64,000 bases of DNA from Novosphingobium aureum. Lineage in GTDB: Bacteria; Pseudomonadota; Alphaproteobacteria; Sphingomonadales; Sphingomonadaceae. Position 1 is the stretch's first letter, and every line of letters begins with the position of its first letter. The notes beneath the pieces are model-generated. The model was not told where the DNA came from. It searched no databases and was given only the letters and a program-made list of their open reading frames with translations. The position numbers and the translations under genes were made by a program. Where the stretch lies: contig NZ_JADZGI010000001.1 in assembly GCF_015865035.1 (NCBI RefSeq), positions 806,001 to 870,000 of the forward strand, written 5' to 3'. Below, one piece after another: positions 42,548 to 53,267 of this stretch.

Positions 42548-43498
42548 TCAGAAGGCCTGCCCGAGCTGGACCGCGATGCGGTCGTCGAGCTCGCCTACGC
42601 TGCCGGTCGCGATCGTGCGTCCGTCGACCTGCAGCGGTACTGCGCGGGCAACCGCGACCGGGAGCACGTCGCCCGGGCGCAGCAGCGAGAGGCGGCGCAT
42701 CGACATCGGCATGTCGACCAGCACCGCGGTCAGCTCGATCGGCATAGAGGCGAAGGGTTCCGCGTTCGGGGGAACGCTGCGTCGTGGTCCGGACCGGTGG
42801 CGATGGCGCTTGGGTGCAGGCAAGGCTTCGGCAAGCGTCGCGAGCGGGAAGGCGAGTGCGAGCGACAAGGGTTCGCTGCTATCCCCGGCGCTGCCGGGCT
42901 CCTCGATGTCGATGACGATGCGCAGCAGTTCGGAGTGGCGCGCGAAGGGATCGAGCTGGCGCAGGCTGGTGTCGCGTCGCAGGCTGCGCACGGCGAGCCG
43001 CTCGTCGGCGGTGGTCTCGCCGGACGGTTTCTGCGCCCCGGCCAGTGCTCCTGCCAGAGCCTCGGCGAGCGCGCCCTCGATGCGCGATAGCAGCAGTTCG
43101 GCGGAAAGCGGGAAGGCTTCGGGCAGCGGGTCGGGCACCGCGCCGCGTCCGCCATAGGCGCGGTCGACGAGCCGGAACAGCGGCGGCGCCTCGAAGGTCG
43201 CGAGCATGGGCAGCGCCTTGGGGCCGAGCACGATCAGGCTGTGCATCGCGAGCGTCTCGATCTCGGACTGGATCGCGCCCAGCGTGCAGTCCATCGGCAT
43301 GCCGATGCGCACCACGGGCGGCTCGCCGCCGGTCACCCGCGCAAGCGGGGCGGGCAGCAGGCGCGCCAGCTTCTCGCCGAGAAACGAGAGCGCGGGCACC
43401 AGCTCGTCGATCGCAGGCGGCGCGCCGAGCAGGTCGGCGCTGTGCTTCGCGCTGCGCCGCGCCCTGGCGCTCGAAGGGGGAGGGGGAGAGCCGGTCAT
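42548..43498 (-). CDS. fliM: Flagellar motor switch protein FliM lacking the usual CheY-binding N-terminus
   Basis: This 316-residue protein has a CheC-like middle domain (about 30-210; PLARVTGGEPPVVRIGMPMD and CTLGAIQSEIETLAMHSLIV) and a C-terminal SpoA domain (ELTAVLVDMPMSMRRLSLLR; TGSVGELDDRIAVQLGQ). The canonical N-terminal LSQDEIDALL is absent; the N-terminus instead reads TGSPPPPSSARARRSAKHSA. It sits between fliL and fliN as usual. Direct CheY binding may therefore be lost or moved. Confidence 0.88.
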   Translation of the reverse strand: MTGSPPPPSSARARRSAKHSADLLGAPPAIDELVPALSFLGEKLARLLPAPLARVTGGEPPVVRIGMPMDCTLGAIQSEIETLAMHSLIVLGPKALPMLATFEAPPLFRLVDRAYGGRGAVPDPLPEAFPLSAELLLSRIEGALAEALAGALAGAQKPSGETTADERLAVRSLRRDTSLRQLDPFARHSELLRIVIDIEEPGSAGDSSEPLSLALAFPLATLAEALPAPKRHRHRSGPRRSVPPNAEPFASMPIELTAVLVDMPMSMRRLSLLRPGDVLPVAVARAVPLQVDGRTIATGSVGELDDRIAVQLGQAF

Positions 43499-43505
43499 CG
43501 CGGCC

Positions 43506-44096
43506 TCACTGGATGATCAGGCTGCGGAAGTAGACCGCGTCGACGCCGCCATAGCCTTCCTTGGTCTTGAGGACCTTGTTGATCGTCGCGGTGAGCCGCT
43601 TCTGCAGGCGATCCTTGCCCTCGATGGTGTACATGTCGTCCTCGTGGGTATCCGCGATCACCGCCAGCATCTGCGAGCGGATCGCCAGCTCGTGCTTCTT
43701 GACCCACATCAGCACGCGCCCGTCGCGCCGGGTCGAGCAGGCGAGCGCGAGCTGGACGAGGGCGTCGGAATCCTTGAGGTTCGACGTGAACTCGTCGGCG
43801 AAGGTATAGTAGGCGGTGCGGTACTCGTCGCCGCCATCGCCATCGACATGGGCGCCGCCGCCTTCCTCGCCCTCACCTTCGGCTGCGGGCGGGGCATAGG
43901 GGTCTTCCTCGCCCTTGCGGATCAGCTGCGGGCCGTGCTCCTTCTTTTCCTCGTGGCCACCGCCCAGGAACATCATCGCGCCCGCTGCGCCGCCCCCGCC
44001 GACGACGAGCATGCCCACCGCGACGAGGATCAGCCCGAGCTTGCCCTTGCCCTTGGGCGCATCGCCGCCTTCGTCCTTGTTCTTCTTGTCGCTCAT
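43506..44096 (-). CDS. fliL: Flagellar basal body-associated protein FliL
   Basis: This 196-residue stator-associated membrane protein has one helix at about 19-43 (KLGLILVAVGMLVVGGGGAA), an acidic Gly-rich linker and the FliL C-terminal domain (YYTFADEFTSNLKDSDALVQ; RLQKRLTATINKVLKTKEGY). Length is near the enteric protein. It follows fliK and precedes fliM. Confidence 0.93.
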   Translation of the reverse strand: MSDKKNKDEGGDAPKGKGKLGLILVAVGMLVVGGGGAAGAMMFLGGGHEEKKEHGPQLIRKGEEDPYAPPAAEGEGEEGGGAHVDGDGGDEYRTAYYTFADEFTSNLKDSDALVQLALACSTRRDGRVLMWVKKHELAIRSQMLAVIADTHEDDMYTIEGKDRLQKRLTATINKVLKTKEGYGGVDAVYFRSLIIQ

Positions 44097-44139
44097 CGCT
44101 GACTAGTTCCCCTGATGTCGGACAGGTGCCGCGTGCTGC

Positions 44140-45960
44140 TCAGGCGTAGATGCCGTTTTGCGTGGAGGCGTCGTGCGCAGCTGGTGCCGCTTGCGGTGCC
44201 GCGCTGTTCCCCTCGCGACCTTGCGAGCGCTGGCGCGGGGGCGCGCGATCGCCGGTATTCGCGCCGCTCTCGCGTTGCTGCGGGCCTTGCTCGGACCCGC
44301 TCTGGCTCTGGCCAGCGCCTTGCTGGTGCAGGGTGCTCTGCGTGCCCTCGCGCGCTGGCTCGTGCTGGAGCGAGGACGCGGCAGGAATGCTGGCGCCTGT
44401 CTGTGCTGCGGCGATGACCGCGCCTGCAAATTCCGGGTCGGCGCTTGCGAGCGTCACGCTCATGCCACTTTCCTCGGGTCGCAGGCGCAGCGAGACGTGC
44501 CCGAACTGGGCATGGACCAGCGAGGTCTGCACGCCGAGCGTGCCCCCGGCCTCGCGCGCTTCGTCGAGCCGCGCGACGAGGCGTGCGAAGTCATGCGGCG
44601 CTTGTACCGCTTCCGCAGCAGACGGGCCGCGAACCGCCTGCGGATCGCCCCCTGCGCGAAGCAGCGCGGCATCGCTCGCGAGCGCGATGTTGCTGATGGA
44701 TGAGGGCGCATCGGCCACCGCGATGGGGCCCGGTGCCCCGTCGCTGCCCGGCTGCGGCACGCTGGCGGCGTTCGGCCGGGTTACGCGAATGTCGGCCTCC
44801 TGCTCGAGCGCGGCCCCGCGCACGATTGATTGCCAGGCACGCGAAAGTGGCGGTGCTCGATCGGGTGCGGCAGCCGGGTCACGCGGCGGTGCCATCGTGC
44901 GCGCGGCGGCGAAGGTCTCGCCCGCCTCGTCCTCGCCCTTGGAAAGTCTGGCAGGCATCGGGCCATCGAGCGTTGGGGCGCTGAGCGCTTTGGCAGCAAG
45001 TTCGGGCGGCGCTGACGGTGCATCGTCGTTGACGGCCACCAGCGTCACCGGGCCGAGCATGACGGGCACGGCGCCCTTCGCTGTCGGGCGGGCGATTGCA
45101 GGCACGGATGGCAGCGCTGCGTCCGGTTCCGCCAGCCCTCGCGCGTCGCTCGGCGAAGCGGGCTTCGCGGCGGGAGTTGATGCTGGTGTCTGCGGAAGGT
45201 CTCCGAGCACCTGCTCCATGCTGGCGGGAGAACCGGAGGAGACGAGCCGGGCCAGCCGGGCGGCGCTTTCCACCGCGCGCAGGACCTGTGCCGGATCGCT
45301 TGCGGTGGGTGCGCTCGAGGAATGCGTCATTGTCTGTGGCGCAGCGTTCGCCGGAAGAACGGGGACCGCTGCCCGCCCGGCATCGAGGGCAGCGCGCGTG
45401 CTCTCGGTAACCGGGGCGGGCAGCGGCGGGACGGGAAGAGCGGGCAGGACCATGGGCGCGATGGGCACGCCATCCGGGGCCGCCTCTGCTTCCTCAGGAG
45501 CAGGGTCTGGCGAGGCAAGGAACTTATCGGACGCGGGAAGGCTGTCCGATGCGAAGCCGGGTCCAGCCGCCGGATCACTTGCGATGCGAGGTTTGAAGGT
45601 AAGGGCGTCAGCCTCGCCGATGACGAAGTCTGGCGACGCGGGTGACGCCGCGAGGTTGCGCGCGCTCGCGCCACGTTTGTCGAAGGCAGGCATGCCCGGC
45701 GGCAAGATCTTGCCGGGTGCCGCCTCCAGCTTGCCGTTCAGGGGCGCTGTGCCTGCCGGTGCAGCCGCCTTCGCGTCCGTAGTGGCGGGCGCATCGCTGG
45801 CAGGTGCGGGGCTGGTGGCCGCGGCATCGAGAAGCGCCGAGAACGCTGCGGATGGCCCGGTTCCCGCAGACCCGCGCGAATTGCCGGGCAGGGCCGCGAA
45901 ACTGTCGGGAGACTTCGTGCCGGGAGTGCCTGCGGGGAGCTGCGGAGAACCTGGGATCAT
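44140..45960 (-). CDS. fliK: Flagellar hook-length control protein FliK
   Basis: This is a 606-residue secreted molecular ruler. The long N-terminal part is rich in Ala, Pro, Ser and Thr with low complexity, as expected for the ruler. The C-terminal domain (about 480-550; LGVQTSLVHAQFGHVSLRLR, SGMSVTLASADPEFAGAV) is a weak but recognisable Flg_hook domain. A Gln/Gly/Ser tail follows. Length exceeds enteric FliK (405) although the FlgE hook protein is short. Confidence 0.85.
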   Translation of the reverse strand: MIPGSPQLPAGTPGTKSPDSFAALPGNSRGSAGTGPSAAFSALLDAAATSPAPASDAPATTDAKAAAPAGTAPLNGKLEAAPGKILPPGMPAFDKRGASARNLAASPASPDFVIGEADALTFKPRIASDPAAGPGFASDSLPASDKFLASPDPAPEEAEAAPDGVPIAPMVLPALPVPPLPAPVTESTRAALDAGRAAVPVLPANAAPQTMTHSSSAPTASDPAQVLRAVESAARLARLVSSGSPASMEQVLGDLPQTPASTPAAKPASPSDARGLAEPDAALPSVPAIARPTAKGAVPVMLGPVTLVAVNDDAPSAPPELAAKALSAPTLDGPMPARLSKGEDEAGETFAAARTMAPPRDPAAAPDRAPPLSRAWQSIVRGAALEQEADIRVTRPNAASVPQPGSDGAPGPIAVADAPSSISNIALASDAALLRAGGDPQAVRGPSAAEAVQAPHDFARLVARLDEAREAGGTLGVQTSLVHAQFGHVSLRLRPEESGMSVTLASADPEFAGAVIAAAQTGASIPAASSLQHEPAREGTQSTLHQQGAGQSQSGSEQGPQQRESGANTGDRAPPRQRSQGREGNSAAPQAAPAAHDASTQNGIYA

Positions 45961-45992
45961 CTTGCGGGAAACCTCGTCTTGCGTAGTCCGGG

Positions 45993-46418
45993 CTATTCAA
46001 GGTCCGTGCCAGATGCGCGCCGGGCGCCCAGCACGAGCGGCTGCGCGGCCTTGGCGATCATGCGTTCCTGCAGTTCGGCCCGCTCCTGGCTCGCGGCGCG
46101 GCGGCGTTCTGCCTCGGCCAGCTGCTGCTGCTTGGCATCGGCGATGGAACGTGCGCGAAGGGCATCGCCAGCGGTGCTTTGCGCGATGGCCTGTAGCCCG
46201 GTGACGAAGCGCCCCAGCTGCCCGAGCGCGGCACCGTCGCGCGCACCGCGCCGCGCACCATAGCTCTCGGCGAGGCTACGGGTGCGGTCGCTGAGCGCGT
46301 GGAGCTGCTTGAGCGTGCTTTCCGCCTGCGCAGCCTCGAGCGCGGCGCTCTGCCGGGCGATGGCGCGCACCTTTTCCAGCCGGCGCAGGCGCTCGAGCCG
46401 CTTGTGCGCGCCGGTCAT
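45993..46418 (-). CDS. fliJ: Flagellar export chaperone FliJ-like protein
   Basis: This 141-residue protein is almost entirely a coiled coil (LERLRRLEKVRAIARQSAAL; KQQQLAEAERRRAASQERAE), the hallmark of FliJ, which links the FliI ATPase to FlhA. The ATG at 46418 overlaps the fliI stop by 4 bases and fixes the start. It follows fliI as in most loci. It is assigned mainly by position and coiled-coil form. Confidence 0.8.
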   Translation of the reverse strand: MTGAHKRLERLRRLEKVRAIARQSAALEAAQAESTLKQLHALSDRTRSLAESYGARRGARDGAALGQLGRFVTGLQAIAQSTAGDALRARSIADAKQQQLAEAERRRAASQERAELQERMIAKAAQPLVLGARRASGTDLE

Positions 46419-47776
46419 GGCCGGGCGTCGAGCAGGGCGGCCAACTGCGCGGCGCTTTCCTCGAGGCCGACCAGCTCGTCCGCCGGCTGGCACAGGAACC
46501 CGGTGAGCGCGTCGTGCATCGCGATCGCGGTGTCGAGCTGCGGGTCGGCACCGGCACGGTAGGCGCCCATCAGCACGAGGTCGCGGTTGGCCTCGTAGCT
46601 GGCGCATAGCGCGCGAAAGCGCCGCGCGCGTGCCTGATGTTCGGCGCTGACGATGTCGTTCATCACTCTGCTGAGCGAGGCGGCGATGTCGATTGCCGGG
46701 TACTGCCCGCGCTGCGCCAGCTCGCGCGAGAGCACGAGATGCCCGTCGAGGATCGAGCGCGCGGTATCGACTACCGGGTCGTCCTGGTTGTCGCCGTCGG
46801 CGAGCACGGTGTAGAGCCCGGTGATCGAGCCGCCCGAGGCCGCCGAATTGCCCGCGCGCTCGACCAGCTTGGTGATCGTGGCCAGCGCCGAGGGCGGGTA
46901 ACCGCGTGCCGCGCCGGGCTCTCCCAGCAGCAGGCCGATCTCGCGCGCGGCATGGGCGACGCGGGTGAGGCTGTCCATGATCAGCAGGACCCGCTGCCCG
47001 CGCGCGCGAAAGTGCTCGGCCATGGCGGTTGCCAGCATTGCACCGCGCAGGCGCAGGTTGGGGGCATGGTCGGCGGGCACGGCGACGACCACCGTGCGCG
47101 GGCGGGCCTGTCCGCTCGCTGCCTGCGCGTGCATGTGCCGTTCCACGAAGTCGGAGACTTCGCGCGCGCGCTCGCCGATCAGGCCGACGATGACGACTTC
47201 GGCGCCGGTGCGCCCCGCTGCCGCGCCGCGCGCGATCATGTCGATCAGCACCGACTTGCCGACGCCCGAACCGGCCATGACCCCGATGCGCTGGCCAACC
47301 CCGAACGTGGTCAGGGCATTGAGCGCGCGCACGCCGGTATCGAAGCGCTCGCGCACCGGGCTGCGGTCGAGCGCGGAGGTGCGCACCCCGCCTGCGGGCC
47401 ATTCCGCGCGGGTATGTATGGCAAGCCCGCCGTCGATCGGCTGGCCCTCGCCGTCGACCGCGCGGCCAAGGAAGGCATCGCCCACCGGCAGCATCCCCGG
47501 TCTTCCTTCCGGGCAGACCCTTGCGCCGGGACGCAAGAGGATGGTGTCGCCCAGTAGCATCATCATCGTGCGCCCGTTGCGAAAGCCGATGACCTCGGCG
47601 CTGAGCGTGCGGGCACGAGGGTCCACCACGCGGCACATCGCACCGACCGGCACCGAGAGCCCGCTCACCTCGAGCAGCCCTCCGTCGCAGGCGGTCACGT
47701 AGCCGAAGCGGCGCGGGGCGAGGTCGATGGGTTCCTCGCCCAGTTCGGCGAGGATCGGGTCGAGGAATTCGAGCAT
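46415..47776 (-). CDS. fliI: Flagellar export ATPase FliI
   Basis: This 453-residue ATPase energises flagellar export. Walker A is AGSGVGKS (168-175); Walker B is RVLLIMDSLTR with Asp268. The N-terminal beta domain and C-terminal helical domain are complete. The ATG at 47776 lies 27 bp after the fliH stop. An upstream extension is fliH shadow. Confidence 0.96.
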   Translation of the reverse strand: MLEFLDPILAELGEEPIDLAPRRFGYVTACDGGLLEVSGLSVPVGAMCRVVDPRARTLSAEVIGFRNGRTMMMLLGDTILLRPGARVCPEGRPGMLPVGDAFLGRAVDGEGQPIDGGLAIHTRAEWPAGGVRTSALDRSPVRERFDTGVRALNALTTFGVGQRIGVMAGSGVGKSVLIDMIARGAAAGRTGAEVVIVGLIGERAREVSDFVERHMHAQAASGQARPRTVVVAVPADHAPNLRLRGAMLATAMAEHFRARGQRVLLIMDSLTRVAHAAREIGLLLGEPGAARGYPPSALATITKLVERAGNSAASGGSITGLYTVLADGDNQDDPVVDTARSILDGHLVLSRELAQRGQYPAIDIAASLSRVMNDIVSAEHQARARRFRALCASYEANRDLVLMGAYRAGADPQLDTAIAMHDALTGFLCQPADELVGLEESAAQLAALLDARP

Positions 47777-47802
47777 GGCGGGCCTTTCGCGCCTCCTTGA
47801 GG

Positions 47803-48459
47803 TCAGCAGTCGTGGAGCGCCTCTGTGATTGCCTGCCGCCACGTCGCGGGGCCGTCCTCGACCCCGCCGCTGGCGGTCTCGACCCGGATCGTGCCGCGCT
47901 CCATGCGCGGGTCCTCGCGCACCGTCCATTCGCTGGCGAGGCGCGGGGAGACGAGCGCGAGGTCTTCGGGATGCAGCCGGATCACGCGCTCGTCGTCGGC
48001 GCGCTGGAGCATGGCGACGGCGCGCGCGATGCGGCGGGTGAGGCCATCGCGGTCGAGCGCGAGCGGGGCGATGGCGCTCTCGCACAAGGCGGCGACGGTC
48101 TCGCGCAGGCGCAGGCGCAAGCGTTCTTCCAGCTCGCCGTCGAGCCGGGCGATGGCGAGGCGCAGGCCCTCGCGCGCAGCGGTGTCGGCATCGTGCGCGA
48201 TCTCGGCCTGTCGCGCGGCCTGCTCGAACCCTGCGGCAAAGCCGTCCGAATAGGCCTGCGAGACAGGGTCGGGCGCATCGGGCTCCTCTTCGGGCGCGGC
48301 AGGTTCCTGTGCGCTTCGTTGCGGGGACACAGGCTCGCCGCCATAGCGCTGGTCGGGCCTGAAACCGCCTGCACCATTGAGCCGGTCTAGCAGCCTGAAG
48401 CCGCCGCCGTCACCCGGCTCGCCGCCGCTGCGGTTCATTGCGAAGCCCAGGTCAGACAT
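47803..48459 (-). CDS. fliH: Flagellar export stalk protein FliH
   Basis: This is a 218-residue cytoplasmic partner and regulator of FliI. The middle has an Ala/Arg/Glu-rich coiled coil (LRLAIARLDGELEERLRLRL) and the C-terminal domain carries DERVIRLHPEDLALVSPRLA and RGTIRVETASGGVEDG, typical of FliH. The ATG at 48459 overlaps the fliG end by 8 bases. Confidence 0.9.
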   Translation of the reverse strand: MSDLGFAMNRSGGEPGDGGGFRLLDRLNGAGGFRPDQRYGGEPVSPQRSAQEPAAPEEEPDAPDPVSQAYSDGFAAGFEQAARQAEIAHDADTAAREGLRLAIARLDGELEERLRLRLRETVAALCESAIAPLALDRDGLTRRIARAVAMLQRADDERVIRLHPEDLALVSPRLASEWTVREDPRMERGTIRVETASGGVEDGPATWRQAITEALHDC

Positions 48460-49468
48460 ATTCGTCGTCTCCCGAGCCGAATACGATCGCACCTTCGGCG
48501 GCGAGCTTGCGGGCTATCGCGACGACTTCCTTCTGCGCGGCGACGACGTCGGCGATGCGGGTGCGCCCGCGCGCGGCGATCTCGTCGCGCACGCCATCGG
48601 CGGCGCGGCTCGACATGGCGCGGAAGAAGCAGTCGCGTTCTTCCTCGTCGATGCCCTTGAGCGAGTCGATCAAGGTGTCGCTGGCGACGTCACGCAGCAG
48701 CACGCCCATCTGCTGCGGCTCGAGCACGAAGAGATGCTCGAACTTGAACATCTCCTCCTCGAGCCGCTTGGCGAGCGGCTTGTCGCGCTTGCCGATCTCG
48801 CTCATCACGCGCTTCTCGGTGACCTTGCCGACGCCGTTGATGATCTCGGCGGCCTCGCGCAGACCACCCAGCTGGAGCGGACGTGCGCCGTGGCATTCGG
48901 TGATGCGCCGCGCGAGCAGTTCCTCGAGCATGGCGATCGCCTGCGGGGCGACCGGGCCGATCGTGGCGACGCGCTGGACGATCTCGGACTGCTCGCCAGC
49001 GGGTAGCGCGGCAAGCACTTCGGCCGCGACCTGAGGATCGAGCTGGACGAGCAGGACCGCGATGGCCTGCGGATGCTCGCCGCGCAGCAGCGGGACGAGC
49101 GCCGAGGCATTGAGCCAGCGCGCCAGTTCGAGCATCGAACGCCGGGGGGCATCGGGCGGCACGATGCGCTGCATCAGATTCTCGGTCTTAACCTCGCCCA
49201 GCGCGCGCTGCATCATCGTTCGCACTTGCGCGATGCGGCCGTGCGCGGTGATGCCAAGGTCCTCGGTGCGCTCGATGAAGCCGGTGATCGCACCGGCAAT
49301 GGCATCGGGGCCAATCTCGCCCAGCGCGCACATCCGCTCGCCCAGGAGGCGCAGTTCCTCGGGATCGAGCTCGGCGAGGATGCGGCTGGTCTGCGCATCG
49401 TCGAGCAGCATCATCATCACCGCGGCATTGTCCGCGGCAGCCCAGGCGACAGGCAGGTTCTCGCTCAT
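48452..49468 (-). CDS. fliG: Flagellar motor switch protein FliG
   Basis: This 338-residue C-ring protein transmits torque from the stator. The N-terminal (AAVMMMLLDDAQTSRILAEL), middle (HPQAIAVLLVQLDPQVAAEV) and C-terminal domains (EEMFKFEHLFVLEPQQMGVL; RDVASDTLIDSLKGIDEEER) are all present. The ATG at 49468 overlaps the fliF stop. Charged torque-helix residues are kept. Confidence 0.95.
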   Translation of the reverse strand: MSENLPVAWAAADNAAVMMMLLDDAQTSRILAELDPEELRLLGERMCALGEIGPDAIAGAITGFIERTEDLGITAHGRIAQVRTMMQRALGEVKTENLMQRIVPPDAPRRSMLELARWLNASALVPLLRGEHPQAIAVLLVQLDPQVAAEVLAALPAGEQSEIVQRVATIGPVAPQAIAMLEELLARRITECHGARPLQLGGLREAAEIINGVGKVTEKRVMSEIGKRDKPLAKRLEEEMFKFEHLFVLEPQQMGVLLRDVASDTLIDSLKGIDEEERDCFFRAMSSRAADGVRDEIAARGRTRIADVVAAQKEVVAIARKLAAEGAIVFGSGDDEYV

Positions 49469-51222
49469 CACGCAGCCTTTGCCTCGCTATCGGGCTCGGG
49501 CGCGCTGAGCATCTGGCGCAGCGCCTCGACCGCGTTCTCGGGCCGCTCGGCGACGAGGCCGCGCGCCAGCCGAACCTGTCGTTCGAGCAGTTCGGCGCGG
49601 CTGATCGGCATGCCGTCATCGCCTGCGTCCTGCGCAAGACTGGCGACCTGCGCGCTGGCCGAGAGAGCTGCAGCGCCGGACGTGGAGAGGCCATCGTCGT
49701 CCTCCGCCTCGTCCTCCTCATCGGCGGCGGGCTTGCTCTTCTTCGCCTTCTTGCCCTTGGCCGGCTTGTCGCCGCGGATCGAACGGATCACCGGGCGTAC
49801 GCCGATGAGCAGCACCAGCAGCACCGCGAGCAGCGCCGCGCCATAGCGCACCGCCATCGCGAACCAGCCGGTCTCGTAGAAGGGCAGGGCAGCATCGCTG
49901 ACCGGCTCGAAGCCCTGCGCCACGACCTTGACCACGTCGCCGCGCTGCGTGTCTGCGCCGACCGCCGCGCCGACCAGTGCCTCGATGTCGGCGATCTTGC
50001 GCGCATTGGCGCCCTTCATCGCCTCGGCACTGACCGCCACCGCGACCGAGAGGCGGCGGATGCGACCCGGCCCCCGGTTCGAGACCGAGACCTCGCGGCC
50101 CAGCTCGTAAGTGCGGCTGGACGAACTCTCGCCATTGGTGGGTGGTGAGGCGGCACCTGCGGCACCGGGTGCACCGGGCGTTCCTTGCGGCGCGCCCGGC
50201 TGGGCCTGTGTCGCAGGCGGCGGGGTATTGGCGAGCACGCCGGGCACGCCCACGGCCTGTCCGCCGGCGCTGGTCTGCGACTGCTGCTGGCTTTCGGAGC
50301 GCACCACCCCGTCCTTGTCGTAGCTCTCGCGCGCCGAGGTCACCTCGTCCATGTCGAGCTCGACCTGGATTTCGGAGGAGAAGTTGCCTTCGCCAAGGAC
50401 GGGGGCGAGCAGCTGCGAGACCTGTTCGCGCAGCTTGGCTTCCATGCGCGCCTGCAGGTCGAGCCGGTCGCTGTCGATCCCGCCCATTTGCGAGAGCAGG
50501 CGCCCGTGCTGGTCGACCACCCGCACCGCCTCGGGGGCGAGGCCGGGTACCGAGGCGGCGACGAGGTTGACCACCGCGCCGACCTGGCTCTCGGACAGGC
50601 TGCGCCCGCGTGCGAGGCGCACCATGACCGAGGCGCTGGGAGCGACGTTGTCGCGCACGAAGACCGATTTCTCGCCCGCAGCGATGTGCACGCGCACGGC
50701 CTCGACGCCGTCGATCTCGCGGATCGTCATCTGCAGGTCGGCCTCGCGCGCGGCGCGCAGGCGCTCGCCCTCGAGCGTGCGGCTGGCGCCCATCGGCAGG
50801 CTGTCAAGCATCTGCGTCCCGCTCTCGGGCAGCGCCAGCGCACCGTCCGAGGCGACCAGCATCCGCGCGCGGTAGAAGTCGCCGTCGGCCACGGTCAGCG
50901 CGCCGGTGGCATTGTCGATACGATAGGCGATCGCGGCCTGATCGAGCGCGGCGGCGACGCTGGCGCGGCCCGCATCGTCGAGCTGGGCGTAGAGCACGCG
51001 CTGCGGATCGGGCGCGACGGTGTTCCATGCCAGCAGCGCCGCACCGATGGCGGCGATGCCGACGAAGGCGGGGATCACCCGGCGCACAGCACCTTGCGCG
51101 GCGAAGGCGGAAAGGCGGGTCAGGATCGGCCCGCCGTCGGGATCGGAGAGGACCGCGAAGGGGCTCGCGCCGGCTCCGGTTCGAGCGGGCGGCGAGGCCG
51201 TCGCGGGAACGAGGTCAGCCAT
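49468..51222 (-). CDS. fliF: Flagellar MS-ring protein FliF
   Basis: This 584-residue inner-membrane ring protein has helix 1 at about 48-66, a ring-building YscJ/FliF domain (70-240), a second ring domain (240-300, MEAKLREQVSQLLAPVLGEG) and a Pro/Gly/Ala-rich linker (330-365). Helix 2 is at about 454-477, and the acidic cytoplasmic tail binds FliG. It starts 7 bases after fliE. Confidence 0.95.
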   Translation of the reverse strand: MADLVPATASPPARTGAGASPFAVLSDPDGGPILTRLSAFAAQGAVRRVIPAFVGIAAIGAALLAWNTVAPDPQRVLYAQLDDAGRASVAAALDQAAIAYRIDNATGALTVADGDFYRARMLVASDGALALPESGTQMLDSLPMGASRTLEGERLRAAREADLQMTIREIDGVEAVRVHIAAGEKSVFVRDNVAPSASVMVRLARGRSLSESQVGAVVNLVAASVPGLAPEAVRVVDQHGRLLSQMGGIDSDRLDLQARMEAKLREQVSQLLAPVLGEGNFSSEIQVELDMDEVTSARESYDKDGVVRSESQQQSQTSAGGQAVGVPGVLANTPPPATQAQPGAPQGTPGAPGAAGAASPPTNGESSSSRTYELGREVSVSNRGPGRIRRLSVAVAVSAEAMKGANARKIADIEALVGAAVGADTQRGDVVKVVAQGFEPVSDAALPFYETGWFAMAVRYGAALLAVLLVLLIGVRPVIRSIRGDKPAKGKKAKKSKPAADEEDEAEDDDGLSTSGAAALSASAQVASLAQDAGDDGMPISRAELLERQVRLARGLVAERPENAVEALRQMLSAPEPDSEAKAA

Positions 51223-51228
51223 GGCCGA

Positions 51229-51623
51229 TCAGACCCCCATCCTCATGATGTCCTGATAGGCGTTGAGCAGCTTGTTGCGCACCTGCATCGTCGCCTCGAA
51301 GGCGATACCCGCCTCCTGCCGCGCGAGCATGACTTGCGCGACGTCGGTCACTTCGCCCTTCTGGTAGGCGACCGACAGGTTCTCGGCGCGCGTCTGCACG
51401 GCGTTGACGCCATCGAGCGCGGACTTGAGCGTGTCGGCGAAGCCGGGGGCGGGCGTGCCCGAACCGGGCGTGCCGGTGGCCGCAGCCGTGGTCTGCGGCG
51501 CGTGGATCGCGCGCAAGGTCTCGCTGCGCGCGATGATCTGGCGGCGCATGTCCATGATCGCGCCGATGCTGCCCTGCGTCACGCCAGTGGCGGCGGAGCT
51601 GCCGGCAATCGCGGTGACACTGC

Positions 51624-51627
<4 letters not shown>
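51229..51627 (-). CDS. fliE: Flagellar rod-base protein FliE
   Basis: This 132-residue protein joins the MS ring to the rod. The C-terminal block (GFADTLKSALDGVNAVQTRA; ENLSVAYQKGEVTDVAQVML; RQEAGIAFEATMQVRNKLLN; AYQDIMRM) is diagnostic. It begins with GTG overlapping the activator stop (GTGA). It is somewhat longer than enteric FliE (104). Confidence 0.95.
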
Positions 51628-52952
<1,325 letters not shown>

Positions 52953-53267
52953 GAGCTTGAAATTCCCCAGACGACCAATTGCGTTCTCGAGCCTTGGTAT
53001 CGGGGCGAAAGGGCCAATCTTTTGAGAACCCCCGTCCCCGTAGCCTTGCGTAGTCGACGATCTTTTTCCGAAGCGGTGCGCGGATTTGTGGCCCCTCGGG
53101 CTGCAATTGTTTGCAAATGCGAAGCGGCACCCGTTTGCGATCACGCGCAAACTCTCGGTGCGAGGGCTTAAATTTGCCCGCGCCGTGCCGGTCTAGGGTC
53201 CGACAGCCGTGCCGGATGGGCCGGTGCTGCTGTCCGGACTTCGGGACATGAAACGGGAGCTACCATA
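52953..53267. promoter_or_regulatory. Divergent control region of the fli run and flagellin
   Basis: This 315-bp gap contains GTTTGCG-N6-CGCAAAC (53133-53152) and a separate TTTGCAAA palindrome (53110-53117), likely activator sites. On the minus strand 53174-53190 reads CGGCACGGCGCGGGCAA, with GG and GC spaced as in a sigma-54 promoter, though the -12 box is poor. On the plus strand TAAA (53169-53172) and GCCGGTCT (53187-53194) resemble a sigma-28 promoter with a one-base short spacer. These two candidates overlap. Confidence 0.4.

Noticed and set aside
45993..47636. A 547-codon minus-strand frame spanning fliI and fliJ.
   Set aside because: Only its last 141 codons are real (FliJ); the rest is a shadow of fliI, which has Walker A and B motifs in another frame.
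53125..53140. GGCAC...TTTGC on the plus strand upstream of flagellin, like a sigma-54 promoter.
   Set aside because: GG and GC are separated by 9 bases instead of the required 10, and the site overlaps the inverted repeat.
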